Notes under the pieces: model-generated
Seen by the model: the letters and a program-made list of their open reading frames with translations, nothing else
What the model was told of the DNA's origin: nothing
Databases searched by the model: none
Made by a program: the position numbers and the translations under genes
Shown: positions 1-8,156 of the stretch, piece after piece
Layout of the letters: each line of letters begins with the position of its first letter
Numbering within the stretch: the stretch's first letter is position 1
NCBI RefSeq assembly: GCF_900099805.1
Contig: NZ_FNDR01000010.1
Coordinates: 124,001-188,000, forward strand
Reading direction: 5' to 3'
DNA length: 64,000 bases
Origin: Variovorax sp. OV700
Lineage (GTDB): Bacteria > Pseudomonadota > Gammaproteobacteria > Burkholderiales > Burkholderiaceae_C

Positions 1-20
1 GACGGAAACGGAACACCATC

Positions 21-1349
21 ATGACCACACCAGACCCCTTCGCCGCCTTCGAGTCGGAGCGCACGGTCATCAAGCCCAAGCCACGCACGCCGGCGGGCAC
101 GCCGCCCCCCGCTGCCGCGCCTGCGCCTTTCTTCGGCGGTGTTGATCCGACGCCCGCCGCCGAGCTCGGCGAGATCGGGCTGCTCAACCCGCTGGTCTCG
201 GCCGCGGGCAAGCTGCTGGTGCTGATCGGCAAGCTGCGTAACCTGGTGCAGCCGCCCAACGTGCCGGCCCTGCGCGCCTCCACCGCCGACGCGGTGAACC
301 AGTTCGACGCCGCCGCGCGCCGCGCCGGTGTGAGCAACGAATCGGTTCTGGCCGCGCGCTACGTGCTGTGTACGGCACTGGACGAAGCCGTGGCCAACAC
401 GCCCTGGGGCGTGCAGGCCGGCTGGAACAAGCAGAGCCTCCTGGTGCAGTTTCATAACGAGACCTGGGGCGGCGAAAAAGTGTTCCAGCTGCTCGCCAAG
501 CTCGCGCAGGACGTGCCCACGCACCGCCAGCTGCTGGAACTCATCTACAGCGTGCTCGCACTCGGTTTCGAAGGCCGCTACCGCGTGGTCGACAACGGCC
601 GCGCCCAGCTCGATCAGGTGCGCCAGCGCCTGGCCGACCTGATTGCCAAGGACCGCCCGCCGCTCGAAGCGGATCTTTCGCCGCATTGGCGCGGGCAGGG
701 CGCGGGAACCGTGCGGCTGCGCGAATCGCTGCCGCTGTGGGTGTTCGCGGCCGGCTTCGCGCTGCTGCTTGCGCTGGCGTGGTTTGGCCTCAGGCTCACG
801 CTCAACTACCGCTCCGACACCACCTATGCCGCCGTGTCGGGCCTGCGCGTGCCCAACCTCCAGATCGCGCCGCCCGCCGCACCGGCCAAGACGCCGCGGC
901 TCGCGCGCTTTCTCGAGCCTGAGATCAAGCAGGGCCTCGTCACCGTGACCGACGAGGCGGACCGCAGCGTGGTGCGACTGCGCGGCGATTCCTTCTTCGG
1001 CTCCGGCAGCGCCGAGCCGATGGCCGCATCGCTGCCGGTGCTGCGCCGCATCGGCCAGGCACTGGCCGAAGTGAAAGGCGAGGTGCTGATCACCGGCCAC
1101 TCCGACAACCAGCCGATCCGTTCGCTGCGCTATCCGTCCAACTGGCATCTGTCGGCCGCGCGTGCCGACGCGGTGAAGGGCGCGCTCACCACGCTGGTCG
1201 ACCCGGCGCGCATGCGCTCCGACGGCAAGGCCGACGCGGAGCCTGTGGCCGCCAACGACACGCCGGCCAACCGCGCGCGCAACCGGCGTGTCGACATCGT
1301 GCTGCTGTCCGAGCCGGACAGGGCCGCTTCGGCGGGAGTGACGAAATGA
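21..1349 (+). CDS. tssL: T6SS membrane-complex protein TssL, long form with OmpA domain
   Basis: DotU/TssL family inner-membrane protein of the T6SS envelope complex, partner of TssM and TssJ. The cytoplasmic DotU domain occupies roughly residues 50-220. One membrane segment lies near residues 237-259 (LPLWVFAAGFALLLALAW). A periplasmic OmpA-type peptidoglycan-binding domain fills about 325-430, with the motif GHSDNQPIRS near 359 and NRARNRRVDIVL near the end. At 442 residues it matches the extended TssL form that anchors directly to the cell wall. The ATG follows a weak purine-rich site (ggaac), and its last codons overlap tssM by 4 bases (ATGA), so the two are translationally coupled. The gene before it is outside the window; tssK would be the usual neighbour. 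Confidence 0.95.
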   Translation: MTTPDPFAAFESERTVIKPKPRTPAGTPPPAAAPAPFFGGVDPTPAAELGEIGLLNPLVSAAGKLLVLIGKLRNLVQPPNVPALRASTADAVNQFDAAARRAGVSNESVLAARYVLCTALDEAVANTPWGVQAGWNKQSLLVQFHNETWGGEKVFQLLAKLAQDVPTHRQLLELIYSVLALGFEGRYRVVDNGRAQLDQVRQRLADLIAKDRPPLEADLSPHWRGQGAGTVRLRESLPLWVFAAGFALLLALAWFGLRLTLNYRSDTTYAAVSGLRVPNLQIAPPAAPAKTPRLARFLEPEIKQGLVTVTDEADRSVVRLRGDSFFGSGSAEPMAASLPVLRRIGQALAEVKGEVLITGHSDNQPIRSLRYPSNWHLSAARADAVKGALTTLVDPARMRSDGKADAEPVAANDTPANRARNRRVDIVLLSEPDRAASAGVTK

Positions 1350-4300
1350 TCAAGAAAATCTTCGGCTTCCTGTTCAGTCCGGTGCTGCTGACCATCCTGG
1401 CGCTGGTCATCGTTGCACTGCTGATCTGGTGGATCGGCCCGCTGGTGAAGATCGGTGCGTGGGCGCCGCTCGAAAGCGAGCTCGTGCGCGCGCTGCTGAT
1501 CGGCGCCATCGTGCTCATCGTGGTGCTGCGCGCGCTCTATCGCCGGTGGCGCGCGCGCCGTGCGAGCCAGCACCTGACCGACGGCCTCATGAAGGCGCCG
1601 GCCGCGAAGACCGACGCGCCGGTCAACGGCGAGCAGAAGATTCTGGACACGCGCTTCAGCGAAGCCGTGGCCACGCTCAAGCAGATGCGCCTGCATGCGG
1701 CCGGCAAGAAGCCGGGCTGGCGCGACTGGCTCTCCATTTCCGGCGGCAGCTACCTGTACGACCTGCCGTGGTACGTGTTCATCGGCGCCCCGGGCGCGGG
1801 CAAGACCACGGCGCTGGTCAACTCGGGCCTCTCTTTTCCGCTCGCGGAGAAGTTCGGCCCCGGCGCGATCCGCGGCGTGGGCGGCACGCGCAACTGCGAC
1901 TGGTGGTTCACCGACGAGGCCGTGCTCATCGACACCGCCGGCCGCTACACCACGCAGGACAGCCACCAGTCGGAAGACAAGAGCGCATGGGAAGGCTTTT
2001 TGGGCCTGCTCAAGAAGGCGCGCCCACGCCGACCGCTCAACGGTGTGTTCCTGACCGTGAGCGTGGCCGACCTGCTGAGCCAGGGCCCCGAGCAGCGCAC
2101 GCAGCTGGCCGCGTCGATTCGCGCGCGCTTGCTCGAACTCGATGCGAAGCTCACCACGCGGCTGCCGGTCTACGTGCTCGTCACCAAGAGCGACTTGCTC
2201 TACGGCTTCACCGACTACTTCGACGATCTGGGCAAGGAGCAGCGCGCCCAGGTGTTCGGCTTCACGCTACCGGCCGACGAGAACGTGCAAGCCGACGACA
2301 AGGGGCTATCCACCGCCTTCAACCGCGAGTTCGCGCTGCTGCACAACCGCGTCAACGACGGCCTCATTGCGCGCATGCAGCGCGAGACCGATGGCACGCG
2401 CCGCGCGGCGATCTTCGGCTTTCCGGCGCAGTTCGGCTCCATCGGCTCGATGCTGTCCGACCTGCTCGACCAGGTGTTCACCGGCTCCCGCTTTGCGCAG
2501 CCGCCGTGGGTGCGTGGCGTGTACTTCACCAGCGGTACGCAAGAGGGCAGTCCGATCGACCGCGTGATGGGCAGCCTTGCGCGCAGCTTCGGCCTGGAGC
2601 GCGCCATGCTCGCGCCGCAGAAGTCGAGCGGCCGCAGCTACTTTCTCACCGCGCTGCTGCGCGAGGTGGTGTTTCCCGAGCAGCGCCTGGCCGGTGCCAA
2701 CGTGAAGCTCGAGCGTCGGCGCCATGCCCTGCGCATGGCTGGCGTGGCGGCCATGACGCTGGTCACGCTCGCGCTGCTCGCGAGTTGGGGCTACAGCACG
2801 CTGCAGAACGTCAACTACCTGAAGTCGGTCGAGGCGCGTGTCGAGCCCGCGCGCCAGAACCTCGCCGCCCTGCCGTCGCGGGTACAGAACCTGGTCGAGG
2901 TGGCGCCGGTGCTGCAGGGCCTGCGCGACATCTGGAAGACGCCCGACAACCGGCAGGGCGACGAGCCGCTGTCGATGACGCTCGGCCTCTACCAGGGCGA
3001 CAAGCTCGACGCCGCCGCCATGCTCACGCACCAGCGCGCGCTCAACGACGCCTTTCTGCCGCAGATCGCCAAGCGCATCGAAGACCAGCTGCGCACCGCG
3101 CAGAAGGACAACCTCGAATACACCTACGAGGCGCTCAAGAGCTATCTCATGCTCTACCAGCCCGAGCACTTCGATGCCGAGGCGCTCAAGGCCTGGATCA
3201 CGCTCGACTGGGCGCGCAGTCTGGACCGCGGCATTCCCGAAGACCAGCGCAAGGCGCTCGAAGACCAGCTCGACGTGCTCATCGCCCAAGGGCCGCCGCG
3301 CTCGCCGCTCAAGATGGACGAGAACCTGGTGCGCAGCGTGCGCGCCGTGCTCGCGAGCTATCCGCTGGAGCAGCGCGTGTTCAGCCGCCTGAAACGCCAG
3401 CGCGCCACCAAGGACATTCCGGGCTTCAGCATCGCCACCGCCGCGGGCCCCTCGGCGCCGCTGGTGTTCGAGCGCATCAGCGGCAAGCCGCTGACCGAAG
3501 GCGTGCCGGGCATGTTCACCTATGACGGCTACCACAAGCGCTTCCAGAACGAAGTGACGGTGCTCACCGGCCTGCTCGCGCAGGAAGACCCATGGGTGCT
3601 CGGGCAAGATCGCGGCGCCGCCGATCGCATGCGCGACGTAGCCGCCCTCGGCGCGCTGACCGACCGCGTGCGGCGGCTCTACCTGGCGGAGTACGTCAAG
3701 GTGTGGGAGACGCTGCTGGCCGACGTGCGGCTGATCCGCGCCACCGGGCTCGAGAAGAACATCGAGGCCGCGCGCATTCTCTCGGGCGTGGGTTCTCCGC
3801 TTGCAAACTTCCTGCGCGCGGTGGTGAAGGAAACCACGCTCATTCCCGCCGACCAGCCCAAGGACGTGGTGAGCAAGGCCACGGCCACGGTCGCCAACAC
3901 CCGCAAGGGCCTGGAAGACCTGTTCGGCGGCGACCCGAACAAGGCCGTGGCCAGCGGCAAGCGCATCGAGAGCATCGTGGACGACCGCTTCGAGCCGCTG
4001 CGCCGCCTGGTCACGCCCGTTGCGCCGAACCAGCCCGCGCCCATCGACGATGCGCTCAAGCTCTTCAACGAGGTGTATGTGTACCTCAACGCCGTCGACA
4101 CGGCCGTGAAGGGACGCACCTCGCCGCCGCCCGGCGACGTGGCCGGCAAGCTCAAGTCCGACGCCGGCCGCCTGCCTGAGCCGGTGCGCACGATGGTCGA
4201 GAACCTAAGCCAGTCGGGCGCGGCGCAGGCCCAGGTGGCCGAGCGCGGCAACCTGAGCCAGGACCTGCGTCCCGTGACCGAGTTCTGCAACCGCGCCATC

Positions 4301-4945
4301 GCGGGCCGCTACCCCTTCGTGGGCAGCAGCAAGCGCGACGTGCTGCCCGAAGACTTCGGCCAGATGTTCGGTGCCGGCGGCCTGATGGACGACTTCTTCC
4401 AGAAGCGGCTGGCCGCGCTGGTCGACACCAGCACCAAGCCTTGGCGCTACAAGCCCGTGGCCGAGCGCGGCGCCATCACCACGCAGGCGCTGGCGCAGTT
4501 CGAGCGTGCCGCGCGCATCAAGGACATCTTCTTCCGCGGCGGCGGCCGAGGCCCTTCGATGCGGCTGGACTTCAAGCCGGTGGAGATGGACGCGGGCATC
4601 ACGCAATTCATTCTGGACGTGGACGGCCAGCTCGTGAAATACGCGCACGGCCCCGTGGTGCCCATGGCCGTGCAGTGGCCCGGCCCGAAGGGCAGCAACC
4701 AGGTGCGCATCCAGGTGAGCCCGCCGTCGACCACGGGCAGTTCGGGATCGGCGGTCGATGGGCCGTGGGCGCTGTTCCGCGCGCTCGACGACGGCCAGCT
4801 TGAAGCCGGCGATGCGCCCGAAAAATTCTTCATCACCTTTCAGGTCGGCCCGCGCAAGACGCGCTTCGAGGTGACGACGAACAGCGTGCAACATCCGATC
4901 CGCTTGAAGGAACTGCGCGAGTTCTCTTGTCCGGAGGGGTTGTGA
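1346..4945 (+). CDS. tssM: T6SS membrane-complex NTPase-like protein TssM (IcmF)
   Basis: IcmF/TssM, the large inner-membrane scaffold of the T6SS envelope complex, 1199 residues, which is full length for the family. Two N-terminal membrane helices lie near residues 14-33 and 48-64. A P-loop GAPGAGKTT is at about 147-155, with the Walker-B-like LIDTAGRY shortly after. A third helix near 465-485 leads into the long periplasmic part that binds TssJ. The LPVYVLVTKSDLL segment is typical of the cytoplasmic NTPase-like domain. The P-loop is intact, unlike the paralogue encoded at 44994-46112. The gene overlaps tssL by 4 bases and tagF by 4 bases, so the three form one operon. Confidence 0.97.
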   Translation: MIKKIFGFLFSPVLLTILALVIVALLIWWIGPLVKIGAWAPLESELVRALLIGAIVLIVVLRALYRRWRARRASQHLTDGLMKAPAAKTDAPVNGEQKILDTRFSEAVATLKQMRLHAAGKKPGWRDWLSISGGSYLYDLPWYVFIGAPGAGKTTALVNSGLSFPLAEKFGPGAIRGVGGTRNCDWWFTDEAVLIDTAGRYTTQDSHQSEDKSAWEGFLGLLKKARPRRPLNGVFLTVSVADLLSQGPEQRTQLAASIRARLLELDAKLTTRLPVYVLVTKSDLLYGFTDYFDDLGKEQRAQVFGFTLPADENVQADDKGLSTAFNREFALLHNRVNDGLIARMQRETDGTRRAAIFGFPAQFGSIGSMLSDLLDQVFTGSRFAQPPWVRGVYFTSGTQEGSPIDRVMGSLARSFGLERAMLAPQKSSGRSYFLTALLREVVFPEQRLAGANVKLERRRHALRMAGVAAMTLVTLALLASWGYSTLQNVNYLKSVEARVEPARQNLAALPSRVQNLVEVAPVLQGLRDIWKTPDNRQGDEPLSMTLGLYQGDKLDAAAMLTHQRALNDAFLPQIAKRIEDQLRTAQKDNLEYTYEALKSYLMLYQPEHFDAEALKAWITLDWARSLDRGIPEDQRKALEDQLDVLIAQGPPRSPLKMDENLVRSVRAVLASYPLEQRVFSRLKRQRATKDIPGFSIATAAGPSAPLVFERISGKPLTEGVPGMFTYDGYHKRFQNEVTVLTGLLAQEDPWVLGQDRGAADRMRDVAALGALTDRVRRLYLAEYVKVWETLLADVRLIRATGLEKNIEAARILSGVGSPLANFLRAVVKETTLIPADQPKDVVSKATATVANTRKGLEDLFGGDPNKAVASGKRIESIVDDRFEPLRRLVTPVAPNQPAPIDDALKLFNEVYVYLNAVDTAVKGRTSPPPGDVAGKLKSDAGRLPEPVRTMVENLSQSGAAQAQVAERGNLSQDLRPVTEFCNRAIAGRYPFVGSSKRDVLPEDFGQMFGAGGLMDDFFQKRLAALVDTSTKPWRYKPVAERGAITTQALAQFERAARIKDIFFRGGGRGPSMRLDFKPVEMDAGITQFILDVDGQLVKYAHGPVVPMAVQWPGPKGSNQVRIQVSPPSTTGSSGSAVDGPWALFRALDDGQLEAGDAPEKFFITFQVGPRKTRFEVTTNSVQHPIRLKELREFSCPEGL

Positions 4946-5553
4946 CTTCTTCTTTAGATGCGCTGCCGGGGTGGTTCGGCAAGTTGCCGGGCATGGGGGA
5001 CTTTGCGCATCGGCGCTTGCCCGATTCGTTTCGTTCCGTGTGGGACCAGTGGCTGCAACGTGGGTTGGCGCGGTTGAAGGACCGGCATGACGACTGGACT
5101 TCGCATTACCTCGAAGCGCCGATCTGGTGTTTTGCTTTGGGGCCTCAGGTTGCTGGCGAGGGCGCTTGGATCGGTGTGTTGATGCCTTCGGTGGATGGGG
5201 TAGGGCGGTACTTTCCGTTCACTATCGCTGTCGAGCTGAATGCTTCTGCGGGAGAGGTGCTGCGGGGGGATGCGCTGCAGGGTGCGTTGCGGTGGTGGTC
5301 GCTTGGCATGCGGGCTGCGCTTGAAGGGCTTGAGTCGGATCTCGATGCGATGCGGTTCGATGCTGTGCTCGAGCGGTTGTTTGCCGATCCCGGTGATGTG
5401 CATGTTGCTGCGGTGGAGTCGCTGGCTTTGCCGGGGGCTGGGGGGTCGTTGTGGATGGGCGATCCGGGCGTTGAAGGGACTGTTCGAATGGTTGTTGCGG
5501 GGTTGCCGGTGGATGGGCAGTTCGAGGCTTTGTTTGTTGGGGGTGGGGAATGA
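4942..5553 (+). CDS. tagF: T6SS post-translational regulator TagF
   Basis: TagF family protein, about 203 residues. In other species TagF holds the T6SS inactive independently of the kinase/phosphatase pair. The opening LPGWFGKLPGMGDFAHRRLP is the family signature for recognising the N-terminus. I chose GTG 4942, which overlaps the tssM stop (GTGA) and follows ccggagggg; an in-frame TTG at 4927 is less likely because it would place the ribosome site inside the gene. Base use is odd: the gene is rich in G and T and uses many T- or G-ending codons such as gtt, ttg and gct, unlike tssM just before it. The flanking palindrome and the mirror-image composition of the next gene are discussed in the findings. 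Confidence 0.9.
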   Translation: MTSSLDALPGWFGKLPGMGDFAHRRLPDSFRSVWDQWLQRGLARLKDRHDDWTSHYLEAPIWCFALGPQVAGEGAWIGVLMPSVDGVGRYFPFTIAVELNASAGEVLRGDALQGALRWWSLGMRAALEGLESDLDAMRFDAVLERLFADPGDVHVAAVESLALPGAGGSLWMGDPGVEGTVRMVVAGLPVDGQFEALFVGGGE

Positions 5554-5576
5554 GGTCCTTGCTTTTTCTTAGATTC

Positions 5577-6150
5577 CGAGGCCGGGATATCCGCCCGGCG
5601 GCGGCCTCACTTTCTTTTGCTTCGCCAAAAGAAAGTAAGCAAAGAAAAGGCGACCCTACTGTCTGCGTCCCTCCGCTTCGCTGCGGGCAACCTGCGGTGC
5701 TCGATTCCGGCGGGGGTCCGCAGAACTCGCTTCGCTCAAACAGCTGCGGCCCTGATCCCGCCTGCATCTGCGCTCCTCGGCGCATACAGAAGGGGTGGGA
5801 GCCGACAGGCCATCGCTTCGCTCGGCCGAATCCAAACCCAACAGCCAAATCAATACGAACCCCCGCGGCGCGTAGCGCCGCGGGGGCATGGTGGCCGAGC
5901 GAAGCAAAGGCCCGTTCGGTTTCCAAGCCCCTCTGTATGCGCCGAGGAGCGCAGGGTTTCGCGGATCAGGGCCGCAGCTGTTTGAGCGAAGCGAGTTCTG
6001 CGGACCCCGCGAAACGCGAGCACCGCAGGTTGCCCCGTAGCGCAGCGCAGGGGTCGCAGACAGTGGGGTCGCCTTTCTTTTGCCTACGTTTCTTTGGCGA
6101 AGCAAAGAAAAGTAGGTCGCCCGCCGGGGCGACACCCGGCCTCGGGAAGC
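5577..6150. repeat. long imperfect inverted repeat filling the tagF-ppkA gap
   Basis: The ~630 bp gap between tagF and ppkA contains no convincing gene. It is almost entirely a near-palindrome with arms of roughly 280 bp. A 43 bp block at 5715-5757 is the exact reverse complement of 5964-6006. Outer parts also match: tctgcgctcctcggcgcata in the left arm against tatgcgccgaggagcgcagg in the right arm, and tttcttttgcttcgcc-type sequence at both ends. The axis is a perfect 11 bp stem at 5860-5870 and 5876-5886 around the loop cgtag. The arms carry indels and substitutions relative to each other, so this is an old or decaying palindrome. It could form a very large hairpin that separates tagF from ppkA transcription. 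Repeats of this kind recur in Comamonadaceae genomes, as I recall; I cannot check copy number here. Confidence 0.9.
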
Positions 6151-6184
6151 AAGCACCCGTATGCGCTGAAACGGGAGCCAGCCA

Positions 6185-8104
6185 ATGACCGAAGAAAACA
6201 CGCCCCCCGAAGACGACCGCACCCAGGTCATGTCAAGACCAGCTCAACAGCCGCAACCCGCGGGCAACGAACAAGACACCTCAGCCACCATCATCACAGC
6301 CAACCCGACAAGCCTCTCCAACGCACCAGTAACTAGCCCAGCATCAGAAGCCAACGAAGCCGGCCTCCTCCCCGTAGGCAGCCGCCTCGCAGAATTCGAA
6401 ATCACCCGAGTGGTGGGCCAGGGCGGCTTCGGCGTCGTCTACGAAGCCTGGGACCACACCCTCGAGCGCGTCGTCGCCATCAAGGAATACCTGCCGACTT
6501 CGCTGTCGACGAGGCAGCAGGACGGAACAGTGGTCCCCCTGTCTGAGCGACACAGGGAAACCTTCGACCTCGGCATGCGCAGCTTCATCAACGAAGCCCG
6601 CCTGCTCGCGCAGTTCGACCATGCCTCGCTGCTGAAGGTCTACCGTTTCTGGCAGGAGCGCGGCACCACGTACATGGTGATGCCGTTCTACCGCGGCGAC
6701 ACGCTGCGCCAGGCGCTGGTGTCCATCCCGGCGGGCGTGGACGAGGCGTGGCTGATCCGCATCATGGACGGCGTGACGCAGGCGCTGGCGGTGATGCACA
6801 GCGCCAACTGCTACCACCGCGACATCGCGCCCGACAACATCATCCTGCTCGAAGGCTCCGGCCGGCCGGTGGTGCTCGACTTCGGCGCCGCGCGCCGCGT
6901 GATCACCGACAAGACGCAGGCGATCACCGTCATCCTGAAGCCCGGCTACGCGCCCATCGAGCAGTACGCCGAAATGCCCGACATGTCGCAGGGCGCATGG
7001 ACCGACGTCTACGCACTGGCGGCGGTGATGCACGTGGCCGTTTGCGGCCGCGCGCCGCCGCCTTCGGTGGCGCGGCTGTTGTCCGACAGCTATGTGCCGC
7101 TGGCGGGCAACGAGATCCTGCGCCAGCGCTACAGCCTGCGGCTCCTGCAGGCCATCGACGCGGGTCTGGGCGTACGGCCCGAGTCGCGGCCACAGTCGAT
7201 GGCCGAGTTCCGCGCCGCGCTCGATCTGGAGGTGGGCCACAGCATCGCACCGACGCAGCGGACCACGCCGCCCGGATCGGGTGCGCGGAATACCAACAAC
7301 AGCAATGCCGACCTGCCGACGACGATCGGCCGTGGGAAGGCTCCTGCGCCCGCACCCGCTCCGGGCGCGGGCTCGGGTGCGGGCGGCAAGAACGGCAAAG
7401 CCGTGGCCGCCATCGCCTCGGTGGCCGTGCTTGCCGCCGCGGCGGGTGGTGGCTGGTGGTGGTACCAGGGCCGCACCGCAGGCGGGGAGGGCGATGGCGG
7501 CAAGCAGGTGGCGGTTGCAACACCGCCGCCGCCAGCAGAGCCACGCGTGACACAGGCACCGCCGCCGCCACCACCACCACCGCCGCCAACCCCCCGCACG
7601 CCGCTCGAATCGCTGCAGTCGCTCGCGGCCGGCGCTGCTCCGGGCTTCGACGTCACGGCCACGCCGAAGAAGCCCGAGGTGGCGATCGGCAAGGACAAGC
7701 TCGCCTTCGAGGTTCGAAGCAAGCGCGAGGGTTTCGTCTACGTGTTCCTGCTGTCGAGCGGCGGCGAGATGTTCCTGCTGTTCCCCAACCTGCTCGACAA
7801 GTACAACAAGATCACCGCGAACAGCCCGCTGTCGCTGCCGCGCGCCTCATGGCCGATGGATGCCGGCGGACCGGCCGGCACCAACCAGTTCGCGGTGCTC
7901 GTCAGCCAGCACGAGCGCGACTTCAGCGCCTCGGGCATGCAGAACGACGGCGTGTTTCCGCAGTTTCCGCTGCCCGTGCTGGCGGCGCTCGAAGCCAGCC
8001 GCGGCACAGGGCCGACGCCCTTGCTGGGCAAGCCCACGTGCGCGCCCAACACCCCATGCAACGACGTCTACGGCGTCGCGAATTTCAAAATCGTCGAGAA
8101 GTAA
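6185..8104 (+). CDS. ppkA: T6SS Ser/Thr protein kinase PpkA with C-terminal DUF4384
   Basis: Membrane Ser/Thr kinase of the T6SS threonine-phosphorylation pathway, expected to phosphorylate the FHA protein (TagH, 37350-39101) and be opposed by PppA (39134-39958). The kinase domain spans about 66-340: glycine loop VGQGGFGVVYEA near 77, VAIKEYL lysine near 99, catalytic YHRDIAPDN near 210, DFG near 232. A low-complexity Gly/Ala linker precedes a single membrane helix near 402-424 (AVAAIASVAVLAAAAGGGWW). Then come a polyproline run and a periplasmic DUF4384-like domain (YVFLLSSGGEMFLLFPN). The catalytic residues are intact. The first ~90 codons are strikingly A/C-rich with A-ending codons (gca, aca, cca), the opposite strand bias to tagF. 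ATG 6185 has only a weak upstream site (gggagcc). Confidence 0.93.
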   Translation: MTEENTPPEDDRTQVMSRPAQQPQPAGNEQDTSATIITANPTSLSNAPVTSPASEANEAGLLPVGSRLAEFEITRVVGQGGFGVVYEAWDHTLERVVAIKEYLPTSLSTRQQDGTVVPLSERHRETFDLGMRSFINEARLLAQFDHASLLKVYRFWQERGTTYMVMPFYRGDTLRQALVSIPAGVDEAWLIRIMDGVTQALAVMHSANCYHRDIAPDNIILLEGSGRPVVLDFGAARRVITDKTQAITVILKPGYAPIEQYAEMPDMSQGAWTDVYALAAVMHVAVCGRAPPPSVARLLSDSYVPLAGNEILRQRYSLRLLQAIDAGLGVRPESRPQSMAEFRAALDLEVGHSIAPTQRTTPPGSGARNTNNSNADLPTTIGRGKAPAPAPAPGAGSGAGGKNGKAVAAIASVAVLAAAAGGGWWWYQGRTAGGEGDGGKQVAVATPPPPAEPRVTQAPPPPPPPPPPTPRTPLESLQSLAAGAAPGFDVTATPKKPEVAIGKDKLAFEVRSKREGFVYVFLLSSGGEMFLLFPNLLDKYNKITANSPLSLPRASWPMDAGGPAGTNQFAVLVSQHERDFSASGMQNDGVFPQFPLPVLAALEASRGTGPTPLLGKPTCAPNTPCNDVYGVANFKIVEK

Positions 8105-8120
8105 TCGTCTGTAGAGCGTT

Positions 8121-8133
8121 GGCCCGCTGGGCC
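8121..8133 (+). other. short stem-loop before mltA ribosome site
   Basis: A perfect 5 bp stem (ggccc/gggcc) around gct lies 11 bp upstream of the strong mltA ribosome-binding site aaggagg at 8144-8150. It is too short to call a terminator and is noted only as the content of the ppkA-mltA gap. Confidence 0.3.
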
Positions 8134-8156
8134 GTCTTTCGGACAAGGAGGCTTTC

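Noticed and set aside
5550..6188. Open frame of 212 codons in the tagF-ppkA gap
   Set aside because: It runs through both arms of the inverted repeat; the translation reflects the repeat, similar words appear on both strands and no family is recognisable.
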